A DNA stretch of 64,000 nucleotides from Phenylobacterium sp. GTDB taxonomy: Bacteria > Pseudomonadota > Alphaproteobacteria > Caulobacterales > Caulobacteraceae. The translations under genes were made by a program, and so were the position numbers. The stretch spans positions 372,001 through 436,000 of the forward strand of contig NZ_JAUXSP010000019.1 of NCBI RefSeq assembly GCF_030679875.1, read 5' to 3'. Shown piece after piece: positions 1 through 8,425 of the stretch. The notes below the pieces were generated by a model, which saw nothing but the letters and a program-made list of their open reading frames with translations, was not told the origin of the DNA and ran no database searches. Numbering within the stretch: position 1 is the first letter of the stretch; the number at the start of each line of letters is the position of its first letter.

Positions 1-16
1 TTTCGAGGAGAAGCGC

Positions 17-1609
17 ATGTCCTACCAAGATCACACCACCAAGATGAGCGAGCTCATCAAGAGCAAGAGCGGAACCTGGGACGGCATCAACGCCGAATCC
101 GTGGCCCGTATGCGGCTGCAGAACCGCTTCCAGACCGGCCTGGATATCGCCCGCTACACCGCGGCGATCATGCGCAAGGACATGGAGGCCTATGACGCCG
201 ACTCGTCCAAGTACACCCAGTCGCTGGGCTGCTGGCACGGCTTCATCGGTCAGCAGAAGATGATCTCGATCAAGAAGCACTTCGGCAATACCGACCGCCG
301 CTATCTCTACCTGTCGGGCTGGATGGTCGCGGCCCTGCGCTCGGACTTCGGCCCGCTGCCCGACCAGTCGATGCACGAGAAGACCTCGGTCCCGGCCCTG
401 ATCGAAGAGCTCTACACCTTCCTGCGCCAGGCTGACGCCCGCGAACTCGGCATGATGTTCCGCGACATCGACGCCGCCCGCGCCGCCGGCGACAAGGCCA
501 AGGAAAAGGCCCTTCTGGAGGCCGCCGACAACTATCAGACCCACGTGGTTCCGATCATCGCCGACATCGACGCAGGCTTCGGCAACGCCGAGGCGACCTA
601 TCTGCTGGCGAAGAAGATGATCGAAGCCGGCGCCTGCGCCCTGCAGATCGAAAACCAGGTCTCCGACGAAAAGCAGTGCGGCCACCAGGACGGCAAGGTC
701 ACCGTCCCGCACGAGGACTTCATTCAGAAGATCCGCGCCTGCCGTTACGCCTTCCTGGAACTTGGCGTGGATGACGGCATCATCGTCACCCGCACCGATT
801 CGCTCGGCGCTGGCCTGACCAAGCAGATCGCCGTCAGCCATGAAGCCGGCGATCTGGGCGACCAGTACAACAGCTTCCTGGACTGTGACGAGGTCGATGC
901 TTCGCAGGTCGGCAACGGCGACGTCATCATCAGCCGCGACGGCAAGCTGCTGCGCCCCAAGCGCCTGCCCTCCAACCTGTTCCAGTTCCGCGAAGGCACC
1001 GGCGCCGACCGCTGCGTGCTGGACTCCATCACCTCGCTGCAGAACGGCGCTGATCTCCTCTGGATCGAAACCGAAAAGCCGCACGTCGAGCAGATCGCCT
1101 CGATGATGGACAAGGTCCGCGAAGTCGTCCCGAACGCCAAGCTGGTCTACAACAACAGCCCGTCGTTCAACTGGACCCTGAACTTCCGCCAGCAGGTCTA
1201 TGACGCGTACAAGGCGGCCGGCAAGGACGTCTCGGCCTATGATCGCGACAAGCTGATGAGCATCGACTACGACGCCTCCGAGCTGGCCGTCGAAGCCGAC
1301 GAAAAGATCCGCACCTTCCAGGCCGATGGCGCCAAGCGGGCCGGCATCTTCCACCACCTGATCACCCTGCCGACCTATCACACCGCAGCGTTGTCCACCG
1401 ACAACCTGGCCAAGCGCTACTTCGGCGACGAAGCCATGCTCGGCTACGTCAAGCAGGTGCAGCGCGAAGAAATCCGCCAGGGCATCGCCTGCGTGAAGCA
1501 CCAGAACATGTCGGGCTCCGACATCGGTGACGATCACAAGGAGTACTTCGCCGGCGAAGCCGCGCTGAAGGCGGGCGGCGCTCACAACACGATGAACCAG
1601 TTCGGCTAA
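17..1609 (+). CDS. aceA: isocitrate lyase
   Basis: Cleaves isocitrate to glyoxylate and succinate, the first step of the glyoxylate shunt, in the cytosol. The 530-residue protein has the isocitrate lyase/PEP mutase barrel, with the catalytic-cysteine signature read as KQCGH near residue 220 and the preceding DIDAGFGNAEATY metal/substrate segment. The length fits the longer Pseudomonas-type isocitrate lyases rather than the roughly 430-residue E. coli form. The ATG at 17 follows a clear GAGGAG ribosome site six bases upstream. The gene is monocistronic as far as visible and ends at a strong intrinsic terminator. It suits growth on acetate or fatty acids, in line with the acyl-CoA dehydrogenase operon a few kilobases away. 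The upstream promoter lies outside the window. Confidence 0.97.
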   Translation: MSYQDHTTKMSELIKSKSGTWDGINAESVARMRLQNRFQTGLDIARYTAAIMRKDMEAYDADSSKYTQSLGCWHGFIGQQKMISIKKHFGNTDRRYLYLSGWMVAALRSDFGPLPDQSMHEKTSVPALIEELYTFLRQADARELGMMFRDIDAARAAGDKAKEKALLEAADNYQTHVVPIIADIDAGFGNAEATYLLAKKMIEAGACALQIENQVSDEKQCGHQDGKVTVPHEDFIQKIRACRYAFLELGVDDGIIVTRTDSLGAGLTKQIAVSHEAGDLGDQYNSFLDCDEVDASQVGNGDVIISRDGKLLRPKRLPSNLFQFREGTGADRCVLDSITSLQNGADLLWIETEKPHVEQIASMMDKVREVVPNAKLVYNNSPSFNWTLNFRQQVYDAYKAAGKDVSAYDRDKLMSIDYDASELAVEADEKIRTFQADGAKRAGIFHHLITLPTYHTAALSTDNLAKRYFGDEAMLGYVKQVQREEIRQGIACVKHQNMSGSDIGDDHKEYFAGEAALKAGGAHNTMNQFG

Positions 1610-1643
1610 GGCCGGCGGTTCGCCCTGTTGGGGTGAAGGATCG

Positions 1644-1680
1644 GGCGGCCTGGAGCGCAAAGCTCCAGGCCGCCTTTTCT
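1644..1680 (+). terminator. intrinsic terminator after aceA
   Basis: A perfect 13-bp stem (1644-1656 pairing with 1662-1674) with a GCAAA loop is followed by TTTTCT. It sits between the convergent aceA and the membrane-protein gene whose stop codon overlaps the T tract, so it most likely ends aceA transcription. Confidence 0.9.
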
Positions 1681-2443
1681 ATGTTTGAAAGCGCCGCGGG
1701 CGACGCAGGACGAGAAACAGCGTCCAGCCCAGGACCGCGAGGGCGCCCGCAAGGGCCGCTGCTGCGGCCAGCGGCTTGGGGCCGGCCTCGGCCACAGCCA
1801 CGGCCACGAGACCCCAGCTCACAGCCAGGCCATAGGCGCCGACCCGCACGACCGGCGCGGTGAACAGGGCCACGGCGGTCACCCCGGCGATACCTGCCAG
1901 AGCGGCGGGCAGGGCGGCGTCCGGGCCGATGACGCCCTGGGCGGTGAATACGGTGAGGATGTTCAGGGCGGCTGCGGCGGTCAGCCACCCGGCCAGGAGG
2001 CCAAGCGGCCAGACCACGAGTCGCCGCGCCCACCCCGCTTGGCCGAGACCCGAACGCCTTGCCCGGGCCAGACCGAAGATCATGGCGCCAGCTGACGCCA
2101 GGATGACGGCCACCGAGGCCCAGTCGAGGTCGGCGGCCGAGGCGATGATCCACATCCCGCACCCGAGGGCGGCGAGGGCGGAGGGCCAGCCCACGGCGGC
2201 GAGCAGCCGCGGCTCGGCGCGCCGCGGCAGGGCCTGGTACACGGCGTAGGCCACGAGGCCTGCATAGATCACGCTCCAGATGGAGAAGGCGTATCCCGCC
2301 GCCCGAAGTGTGGAGTTTCCGTCCTCAGAAAATTCCGCCGCGCTCTGCCCCCAGCCGGTCAGGGCCTGAACGGCTGGAACCAGGATGGCGAAGGTTACAG
2401 CGCCGATCACCGCCAGCTTCCGCCCCGCATGTAGATTGCTCAC
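1679..2443 (-). CDS. multi-span membrane protein, TspO/MBR-related
   Basis: A 254-residue integral membrane protein with about seven hydrophobic segments. The motif FSIWSVIYAGLVAYAVYQ around residues 53-70 resembles proteins often annotated as TspO/MBR-related or tryptophan-rich sensory protein-like. The function of this branch is not established and no ligand-binding residue can be assigned by eye. The ATG start at 2443 is followed directly by a short basic segment and the first membrane span. It is convergent with aceA and divergent from the kinase gene at 2600. Membrane topology is confident; the family name is moderate. Confidence 0.7.
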   Translation of the reverse strand: MSNLHAGRKLAVIGAVTFAILVPAVQALTGWGQSAAEFSEDGNSTLRAAGYAFSIWSVIYAGLVAYAVYQALPRRAEPRLLAAVGWPSALAALGCGMWIIASAADLDWASVAVILASAGAMIFGLARARRSGLGQAGWARRLVVWPLGLLAGWLTAAAALNILTVFTAQGVIGPDAALPAALAGIAGVTAVALFTAPVVRVGAYGLAVSWGLVAVAVAEAGPKPLAAAAALAGALAVLGWTLFLVLRRPRRFQT

Positions 2444-2599
2444 CTGAAGTCTCCCCGTTTACCCGTTGGACTGTACGGCCGCTGGCGGTCCCCAGACGCG
2501 GCATGTCGCGCCCAGCCGTTCATCGCGTCTCGCATCGGCATGTGACAAACGCCTCTGGCGCAGCCATGTTCATCGACCGGCTTGAGGGGGCGTTTGGGC

Positions 2600-3205
2600 A
2601 TGTCAGAAGATTCGGGGGGGCCAGCCGAAGAGCAGGCTTCGGAAGTGCGCCACCGCACGGCCAACACCCTGCAACTGCTGGCCACCCTGGCGCGGATGCG
2701 TGGTCAGAAGGCGAGCGACGCCGAGGTTCGACGGCAGATGATCTGGATGGCCGAGGCCATTGGAGCGCTCGGATCCCTGGAGCGCCGCAGGACCCCGGAG
2801 GGCATCGACTTTTCCGGCTATATTGAGGAGATGGCGCCGGTCTGGCGACGTCGGCAGGCTGGGGACGCCGTCAATGTGGTGATCCGGGTCGACCCGATGC
2901 ATGTCCGAGACCAGGCCGCGTCAACCCTCGCCCTGATCGTCAATGAGATGGTGGCCAACGCTCTCACCCATGGCTTGCGGGGGGCGGCTGTTCGACAGAT
3001 CGAGATCGAACTGACCCATTCTGACGGCATGGGTCGGTTGTGCATCACAGATGGTGGTCCAGGACTGGGAGCAGCCGGCGAGAATGTCCGCGAGCGGTTC
3101 GGCCTTTGGCTCGCCCGCAGTCTGGCTACCCAGGTCAGGGGCGAGTTGGCGCTTTTGCCAGCGCCCGGCGGAGGACTTACGGCTCAGCTAATCTTCCCGC
3201 TCTAG
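2600..3205 (+). CDS. sensor-less HisKA_2/HWE-type histidine kinase
   Basis: A short cytosolic kinase of 201 residues. The H-box reads EVRHRTANTLQLLATL with the HR-x2-N pattern of the HisKA_2 family (residues 16-31), followed by a HATPase fold with N-box NEMVANALTHG and G-box DGGPGL. There is no PAS, GAF or membrane sensor domain, so it must take its signal from a partner or act as a phosphotransfer protein. I chose the ATG at 2600 because GAGGGGG lies nine bases upstream; a TTG at 2582 would add six residues. In alphaproteobacteria HisKA_2 kinases often feed the PhyR/EcfG general stress response, and two stress/envelope-type genes follow, but that link is inference. Confidence 0.85.
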   Translation: MSEDSGGPAEEQASEVRHRTANTLQLLATLARMRGQKASDAEVRRQMIWMAEAIGALGSLERRRTPEGIDFSGYIEEMAPVWRRRQAGDAVNVVIRVDPMHVRDQAASTLALIVNEMVANALTHGLRGAAVRQIEIELTHSDGMGRLCITDGGPGLGAAGENVRERFGLWLARSLATQVRGELALLPAPGGGLTAQLIFPL

Positions 3206-3262
3206 CTCGAACTTCGCCCTCAGGTAGAGCTTTGGGCCGAGGCGGATGAGTGATGATCGCCG

Positions 3263-3288
3263 GGAACCATGATCCGGCTGGCGGCTTC
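3263..3288 (+). promoter_or_regulatory. possible EcfG-type promoter
   Basis: GGAAC at 3263-3267 is followed after 17 bases by CTTC at 3285-3288. The alphaproteobacterial EcfG/SigT consensus is GGAAC-N16-17-CGTT, so the -35 is exact and the -10 has a mismatch. It lies 27-52 bases before the lipoprotein start codon. Weak evidence on its own. Confidence 0.3.
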
Positions 3289-3314
3289 CTGACGGCAACA
3301 AGGGAGCCAGCCAA

Positions 3315-3680
3315 ATGATGAAATCCGTTCTCAGCCTGACCGCCGTCGCCGCTCTGCTGGCGGCTTGCGGTGGTCAGAACGACACCGCCGAAACCGACAC
3401 CACCGAGGGGCCGATGGTCTCCGCCTCGGAAGCCCCCCGCAACGAGGCGATCGACACCGAACCCAACATGGGTGACGGCGCCCAGACGCCTGGCGCGAAC
3501 TCCTTCACTGAAGGTCAGGCGCGTAGCGCTATCGAGTCCGCGGGCTACGCCCAGGTCGGGCCGCTCACGCAAAATGAGCAGGGCATCTGGCAGGGAACCG
3601 CCCAGCGCGACGGCGCCGAAGTTCAGGTCTCCGTCGATTATCGCGGCGCTGTGACGCCGGCCGTCGCCGCCGCCAACTAA
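3315..3680 (+). CDS. small predicted lipoprotein
   Basis: A 121-residue protein with a type II signal peptide ending in the lipobox LLAAC (Cys about residue 19), so it is expected to be lipid-anchored. An acidic Thr/Glu-rich linker follows, and the C-terminal 55 residues (TEGQARSAIESAGYAQV... WQGTAQRDGAEVQVSVDYRG) resemble the PepSY-like fold found in many small envelope proteins. The specific function is unknown. It starts at the first of two ATGs, preceded by AAGGGAG, and is 23 bases upstream of the stress-protein gene, suggesting co-transcription. Confidence 0.8.
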   Translation: MMKSVLSLTAVAALLAACGGQNDTAETDTTEGPMVSASEAPRNEAIDTEPNMGDGAQTPGANSFTEGQARSAIESAGYAQVGPLTQNEQGIWQGTAQRDGAEVQVSVDYRGAVTPAVAAAN

Positions 3681-3703
3681 AAATCTGTTCAGGGATATAT
3701 GAC

Positions 3704-4468
3704 ATGACCAAGACTGTTACTCGGCTGTTCGACAGCCACACCGAAGCCCTCCGCGCAGTCGACGACCTTGAGCGCGCTGGCATCCATCACGATCGCATCA
3801 GCCTGGTGTCCAACAATGCGGACAACTGGCATGCCGGGCATCACCATGATGAGGCCAAGGCCCGGGGCGGCCCTCTGGGCGATCGCAACGGCGACGGCGA
3901 GAATGACGTCGCTGACGGCGCGGGCAAGGGCGCGGCGACCGGTGGCATGATCGGCGGGGCTGGCGGTCTGCTGGCCGGCCTGGGCATGTTGGCCATTCCG
4001 GGGCTCGGACCCGTCGTTGCGGCGGGCTGGCTCGCCTCCACGGCGGTTGGCGCGGCGATCGGCGCGGCCGCCGGCGGCGCAACCGGCGGCCTGCTGGGCG
4101 CTCTGAAAGAGGCCGGCCACTCTGACGACGACGCCCATGTCTTTGCTGAGGGCGTGCGCCGCGGCGGCACTCTGGTCAGCGTCAAGGTCGAGGGCGACGA
4201 TGCGGCTCGGCTCGAGCAAATTCTTGACGAGCAGCGGGGCATCACCGCGCAGATGCGTGGCCAAGCCTACCGCGATACGGGCTGGACCCGTTTTGACCCG
4301 GAAGCCCAGCCCTACACGGTGGAAGAAGTCCAGGTTGAGCGTAGTCGGTTCGCCGAAAATCGATCCTTCGCCAACCAGGGCGGCGGTGAGACCTTTACCG
4401 AGACGGGCCGCAGCACGGGCCAGGCGGGCGGCGATATCGTCAAGCCGATCCCCGGCGTCGACCGCTAG
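3704..4468 (+). CDS. general stress protein 17M-like, glycine-zipper protein
   Basis: The N-terminus (TRLFDSHTEALRAVDDLE, residues 5-22) matches the YflT/general stress protein 17M-like domain, an alpha/beta module also seen in cyanobacterial low-temperature-induced proteins. The middle (about residues 70-130) is a Gly/Ala-rich glycine-zipper segment that could insert in a membrane. The C-terminal third is polar and Gly/Thr-rich. The stress role is known only by family association. It follows the lipoprotein closely and ends at a clear terminator, so the two form a short operon, perhaps under the weak EcfG-like promoter at 3263. Confidence 0.82.
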   Translation: MTKTVTRLFDSHTEALRAVDDLERAGIHHDRISLVSNNADNWHAGHHHDEAKARGGPLGDRNGDGENDVADGAGKGAATGGMIGGAGGLLAGLGMLAIPGLGPVVAAGWLASTAVGAAIGAAAGGATGGLLGALKEAGHSDDDAHVFAEGVRRGGTLVSVKVEGDDAARLEQILDEQRGITAQMRGQAYRDTGWTRFDPEAQPYTVEEVQVERSRFAENRSFANQGGGETFTETGRSTGQAGGDIVKPIPGVDR

Positions 4469-4494
4469 TCGGATCGAACACTAGAGAAGAGATC

Positions 4495-4528
4495 GCCCCC
4501 TGGTCGGAAACGGCCAGGGGGCCTTTTT
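4495..4528 (+). terminator. intrinsic terminator after the stress-protein operon
   Basis: Stem GCCCCCTGG (4495-4503) pairs with CCAGGGGGC (4514-4522), followed by a five-T run at 4524-4528. It separates the operon from convergent uppP. Confidence 0.88.
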
Positions 4529-4580
4529 CATACCGATCCTGTTGAACCGGTCGGCAGCCCGGCGAAGCGGAGGGCGCCGC

Positions 4581-5399
4581 TTAGGCCAGATAGAGATAGG
4601 CCAAGGCAGCTGAGCCGAGCGCGATACGGTACCAGGCGAAGGGGGCGAAACCATATCGCCCCACGACGGCGATCAGGCTCTTGACCACCATCAGGGCCGT
4701 GGCGAATGCGACCAGGAAGCCGATGGCGATGCCGGCGAAGTCATCGAAGTTGAGGAGATGCCACGACTTGAAAAGGTCATAGGCGGTGGCCGCGACCATG
4801 GTCGGCGCCGCCAGGAAGAAGGTGAATTCCGCCGCGGTCTTGCGTTCCACCCCCATCATGAGCGAGCCCATGATCGTCGCCCCAGAGCGGGAGACGCCGG
4901 GGATCATCGCCATGCATTGAAAGAGGCCGATCAACAGGGCGTTGCGCCAGGACAGTTCCTCAATGCCGTGGATAACCGGCGGCGGTGCGATCTTCTCGAT
5001 AATCAGGATGGCGACGCCGCCAATGATCAGCATCACCGCCACAATGGTGGGGTTTTCCAGCATGAGCTTGATGGCGTCATAGGCGAACACCCCGATCACC
5101 ATGGCCGGCAGCACAGCCAGGGCGAGGTTGCGGACGAAGGCGATATCCGCGGGCCTCGCCTGCAGCGCCCCCAGCCCGACCCCGACGAAGCGTTGGGCGT
5201 AGACCACCAGCACCGCCAGGATGGCGCCCAGTTGGACCACGATCTTGAAGGTTGTCTCCGCCGGGCCTTTGAAGCCCAGGAGTTCGGCGGCCAGGATCAG
5301 GTGGCCGGTGGACGACACCGGAAGGAACTCAGTCAGTCCCTCGATGATCCCGAGGATGATGACGCTGATGAGCGAATTCTGATCCAAGGCGGCCCCCAC
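4581..5399 (-). CDS. uppP: undecaprenyl-diphosphatase
   Basis: Inner-membrane enzyme that dephosphorylates undecaprenyl pyrophosphate to recycle the lipid carrier for peptidoglycan and other envelope polymers; also known as BacA because overproduction gives bacitracin resistance. The 272-residue protein has the two family motifs, EGLTEFLPVSSTGHL near residue 20 with the catalytic Glu and Ser, and GVSRSGATI near residue 167 with the catalytic Arg. About eight membrane spans are visible and the length is normal for UppP. It is divergent from the DGPF/sigma pair at 5544, and no partner gene shares its strand. Confidence 0.97.
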   Translation of the reverse strand: MGAALDQNSLISVIILGIIEGLTEFLPVSSTGHLILAAELLGFKGPAETTFKIVVQLGAILAVLVVYAQRFVGVGLGALQARPADIAFVRNLALAVLPAMVIGVFAYDAIKLMLENPTIVAVMLIIGGVAILIIEKIAPPPVIHGIEELSWRNALLIGLFQCMAMIPGVSRSGATIMGSLMMGVERKTAAEFTFFLAAPTMVAATAYDLFKSWHLLNFDDFAGIAIGFLVAFATALMVVKSLIAVVGRYGFAPFAWYRIALGSAALAYLYLA

Positions 5400-5543
5400 A
5401 CTGTCCAGGGGCTGCGATAGCGAAAATCCTTGGCCATGGCGAGGCGGCCAGGCGCCCGCGTCGGGAAAGGCCCCTATTTTCCGCTGACGCCTTGTCGGAG
5501 CGAGGCATAATCGCCCGTCCTTGGATCAACAGGAAGATCACCC

Positions 5544-5927
5544 ATGCTGTACGCCATCCTTTGCTATCACTCCGAGGCCGTGGTCGGCGGCTGGTCCAAG
5601 GCCGAGGATGACGCGGTCATGGAGAAGCTGGACGTTGTGCATCAGAAGTTGACGGCTGAGGGTCGGCTGGGTCCGGTGGCGCGGCTGCTCCCCACCTCGG
5701 CCGCCACCACGCTTCGAAAGGACAGTGACCCGCCGCTCGTGCTCGACGGACCGTTCGCCGAGACCAAGGAGCAGCTGTTGGGGTTCTACATCGTCGATTG
5801 TGAAGGCCTCGATCAAGCGCTGGAGGTCGCCCGCGATCTCGGTCGCGCAAATCCCGGCGGCGCCTATGAGTTGCGTCCTATCGGGGTGTTCTATCCCAGC
5901 GCCCTGCCGCCCGCCGAAGGGCGATGA
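5544..5927 (+). CDS. YCII-related DGPF-domain protein
   Basis: A 127-residue cytosolic protein of the YCII/DGPF superfamily; the diagnostic LDGPFAETKEQL sits at about residues 68-79. Such proteins adopt a ferredoxin-like fold and are characteristically encoded beside ECF42 sigma factors, of which the next gene is one. The biochemical role is unknown. Its stop overlaps the sigma factor start by four bases (ATGA), so translation is coupled. AGGAAG precedes the ATG at 5544. Confidence 0.93.
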   Translation: MLYAILCYHSEAVVGGWSKAEDDAVMEKLDVVHQKLTAEGRLGPVARLLPTSAATTLRKDSDPPLVLDGPFAETKEQLLGFYIVDCEGLDQALEVARDLGRANPGGAYELRPIGVFYPSALPPAEGR

Positions 5928-7177
5928 GCGACCTGGCCTGGATCGACGGGGCGCTCGCCGCCGCGCGACCCCAGGCCCTGGCCGCCCTGCTGCGCTACTT
6001 CCGCGATCTCGACGTCGCCGAGGAGGCGTTTCAGGAGGCGAGTCTCCGCGCCCTGCGCAACTGGCCAGACAAGGGGCCGCCGCGGGATCCCACCGCCTGG
6101 CTCATCCTGGTGGGGCGCAATGCCACCCTGGACTCGGTGCGGCGCCGCTCCCGGGAGGCGCCATTGCCCCAGGAGGTGCTGATCTCCGACCTGGAGGACG
6201 CCGAGGCCGATCTGGTGGAGCGGCTGGACGGCGCCGATTATCGCGACGACGTGCTGCGTCTGCTGTTCATCTGTTGTCATCCCGATCTCCCGGCCACCCA
6301 GCAGATCGCGCTGGCGCTGCGGATCGTCTGTGGTCTGAGTGTAGCGGAGATCGCCCGCGCCTTCCTGGTGAGCGACAGCGCCATGGAGCAACGGATCACC
6401 CGCGCCAAGGCGAAGGTGGCGAAGGCGGGGTCGCCCTTTGAGACCCCCGGGGCCATAGAGCGCGCCGAGCGCTTGGCGGCGGTGGCGGCGATGATCTACC
6501 TGCTGTTCAACGAAGGCTATTCCGCCAGTAGCGGTGAGGCCCCGCTCCGCAGCGGATTGTGCGACGAGGCGATCCGCCTGGGTCGACTTCTGCTGCGGCT
6601 GTTTCCCGCTGAGGCGGAAATCATGGGCCTAACCGCCCTGATGCTGTTGCAACATGCCCGGGCCGAGGCTCGGTTCGATGCCGCTGGCGATATCATTCTA
6701 ATGGAAGACCAGGACCGGACTCGCTGGAATGGCCGGATGATCGCCGAGGGTCTGGCCCTGATCGACAAGGCCGTCCGCCACCGGGTCCCAGGTCCCTACC
6801 AGATCCAGGCGGCCATCGCGGCGCTGCATTCGAGGGTCCCCCGGGCTGAGGACACCGACTGGCCGCAGATCGCAGGGCTCTACCAGGCCCTGGAACACCA
6901 TATGCCCTCGCCGGTGGTCACCCTGAACCGGGCCGTGGCGGTGTCGAAGACCGAAGGCCCCGCCGCGGCCCTCGACCTGATCGAGCCCCTGGCCCACCGG
7001 CTCGGAGCCTATTTCCACTTCCATGGGGTGAGGGGGGCCATGCTGCTGAAGCTGGAGCGCAAGGCTGAGGCCCGGGAAGCCTTTGATCGCGCCATCGCCC
7101 TGGCGCGCACCCCGGCTGAAGCCGCGCACATTCGCCAGCACATCGATCGCCTGCGTGTCGAGGCGGGCGAAGCTTAG
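5924..7177 (+). CDS. ECF42-group RNA polymerase sigma factor
   Basis: Sigma-70 family factor of 417 residues. Region 2 occupies about residues 10-80 (YFRDLDVAEEAFQEASLRAL), region 4 about 110-170 (VCGLSVAEIARAFLVSDSAMEQRITRAK). A long C-terminal extension of about 240 residues contains helical TPR-like repeats (for example LNRAVAVSKTEGPAAALDLI). This extension in place of a membrane anti-sigma factor, together with an adjacent DGPF protein, defines ECF42. In that group the C-terminal domain itself is thought to control activity. Overlaps the DGPF gene by four bases. Target promoters are unknown. Confidence 0.93.
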   Translation: MSDLAWIDGALAAARPQALAALLRYFRDLDVAEEAFQEASLRALRNWPDKGPPRDPTAWLILVGRNATLDSVRRRSREAPLPQEVLISDLEDAEADLVERLDGADYRDDVLRLLFICCHPDLPATQQIALALRIVCGLSVAEIARAFLVSDSAMEQRITRAKAKVAKAGSPFETPGAIERAERLAAVAAMIYLLFNEGYSASSGEAPLRSGLCDEAIRLGRLLLRLFPAEAEIMGLTALMLLQHARAEARFDAAGDIILMEDQDRTRWNGRMIAEGLALIDKAVRHRVPGPYQIQAAIAALHSRVPRAEDTDWPQIAGLYQALEHHMPSPVVTLNRAVAVSKTEGPAAALDLIEPLAHRLGAYFHFHGVRGAMLLKLERKAEAREAFDRAIALARTPAEAAHIRQHIDRLRVEAGEA

Positions 7178-7185
7178 TCCAAATG

Positions 7186-7211
7186 AAAACCCCCGGCCTT
7201 GCGGCCGGGGG
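7186..7211 (-). terminator. intrinsic terminator of the acyl-CoA dehydrogenase operon
   Basis: A 9-bp GC stem (7190-7198 with 7203-7211) with a TTGC loop is followed, on the minus strand, by TTTT (7186-7189). On the plus strand no T run follows, so it serves the minus-strand operon, though it also lies just past the sigma factor stop. Confidence 0.82.
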
Positions 7212-7254
7212 TCCATGTCATCCGACGCTTCCGACCGAAGTCGGAAGAAGCGTC

Positions 7255-8391
7255 TCAGTAGCCCTGGATGCGGGCGTAGCGGTCGCGGTGATAGCCCTGG
7301 TTGCCAAAGGCCGCCTCGGCCGCACGGGCGCGCTTCATGTAGAAGCCCGCATCGTGCGCGTCGGTCATGCCGATGCCGCCATGCATCTGGACCATCTCGT
7401 TGGACACCAGATGGAAGACGTCGCCCATCTTGGCCTTCGCCAAGCTGACCAGTTCCGGAACGTCGGGGGTGTCGGCGTCAATCGCCTGGAGGGCGGCTTC
7501 GACGGCCGAACGGGCCAGTTCCAGATCAGTGAACATCTTGGCCGCACGATGCTGCAGGGCCTGGAAGGAGCCGATGACCTGGCCGAACTGCACCCGGACC
7601 TTGAGGTAGTCCAGGGTGACTTCGAAGGCCTGCACGGCCGAGCCGAGCATCTCGGCGCAGAGGCCGGCCCGGGCGCGGTCGAGGGTCTTTTCCAGCAGGG
7701 CGTGGCCCTTGTCGACTTCGCCCAGGACCGCGTCGGCGCCGACTTCGACACCGTCGAAGGTGATGTTGGCGGCGCCGCGGCTGTCGGCCAGGTGCAGACG
7801 CTTGCGGCTCACGCCCTTGGCGTCGCCGGCGACCAGGAACAGGGTGATCCCGTCCGTGTCGCCCGGCTTGCCCGAGGTGCGGGCCGAGACGATCAGCAGG
7901 CCCGCCGCCATGCCTTCCAGCACGAAGGACTTGGAGCCTGACAGCTTGTAGCCGGCGCCAGCCTTTTCAGCCTTCAGCGCGACCTTGGCCGGGGCATGGT
8001 GGGCGCCCTCGTCGATCGCCAGGGCGCCGACGACTTCGCCACCGGCGATCTTCGGCAGCCATTCGGACTTCTGGGCGTCGGAGCCGCCGAGCACCAGGGC
8101 CGAGGCCGAGGCCAGGGCCGAGGTCAGCAGCGGGGAGGCGGTCAGGGTGCGGCCGGTTTCCTCCAGGATCAGGCCCATGGAGAGGTAGCCGAAGTCCGAG
8201 CCGCCGTACTCCTCGGGGATGATCACCCCCGCCCAGCCCATTTCCGCCATCTCGTTCCAGGCGTTGGCGTCGTAGCCAAGCTCGACCCCGCTGTCGCGCA
8301 TCTTGCGGAAGGCGGTGACCGGAGACTTTTCCTGCACCCAGCTCTTCGCGGCGTCGCGGAGCATTGTCTGTTCTTCGTTGAGAACGGCCAT
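7255..8391 (-). CDS. acyl-CoA dehydrogenase (fifth and last of operon)
   Basis: FAD-dependent enzyme of 378 residues, shorter and more divergent than its four upstream neighbours. The N-terminal helical domain (MGWAGVIIPEEYGGSDF, about residues 50-66), middle beta domain and C-terminal helical domain (QFGQVIGSFQALQHRAA; QMHGGIGMTDAHDAGF) are recognisable. The position usually occupied by Glu in the HGGIGxTxEHD motif reads Ala here, so catalytic competence is uncertain; in steroid-degrading actinobacteria such subunits pair with a second dehydrogenase as heterotetramers. The ATG at 8391 has AGGGAA upstream; a longer frame to 8496 runs into the neighbour and is rejected. Substrate unknown. Confidence 0.93.
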   Translation of the reverse strand: MAVLNEEQTMLRDAAKSWVQEKSPVTAFRKMRDSGVELGYDANAWNEMAEMGWAGVIIPEEYGGSDFGYLSMGLILEETGRTLTASPLLTSALASASALVLGGSDAQKSEWLPKIAGGEVVGALAIDEGAHHAPAKVALKAEKAGAGYKLSGSKSFVLEGMAAGLLIVSARTSGKPGDTDGITLFLVAGDAKGVSRKRLHLADSRGAANITFDGVEVGADAVLGEVDKGHALLEKTLDRARAGLCAEMLGSAVQAFEVTLDYLKVRVQFGQVIGSFQALQHRAAKMFTDLELARSAVEAALQAIDADTPDVPELVSLAKAKMGDVFHLVSNEMVQMHGGIGMTDAHDAGFYMKRARAAEAAFGNQGYHRDRYARIQGY

Positions 8392-8425
8392 CTTATTGTA
8401 TTCCCTATAAAATTCGAATGAGTGC

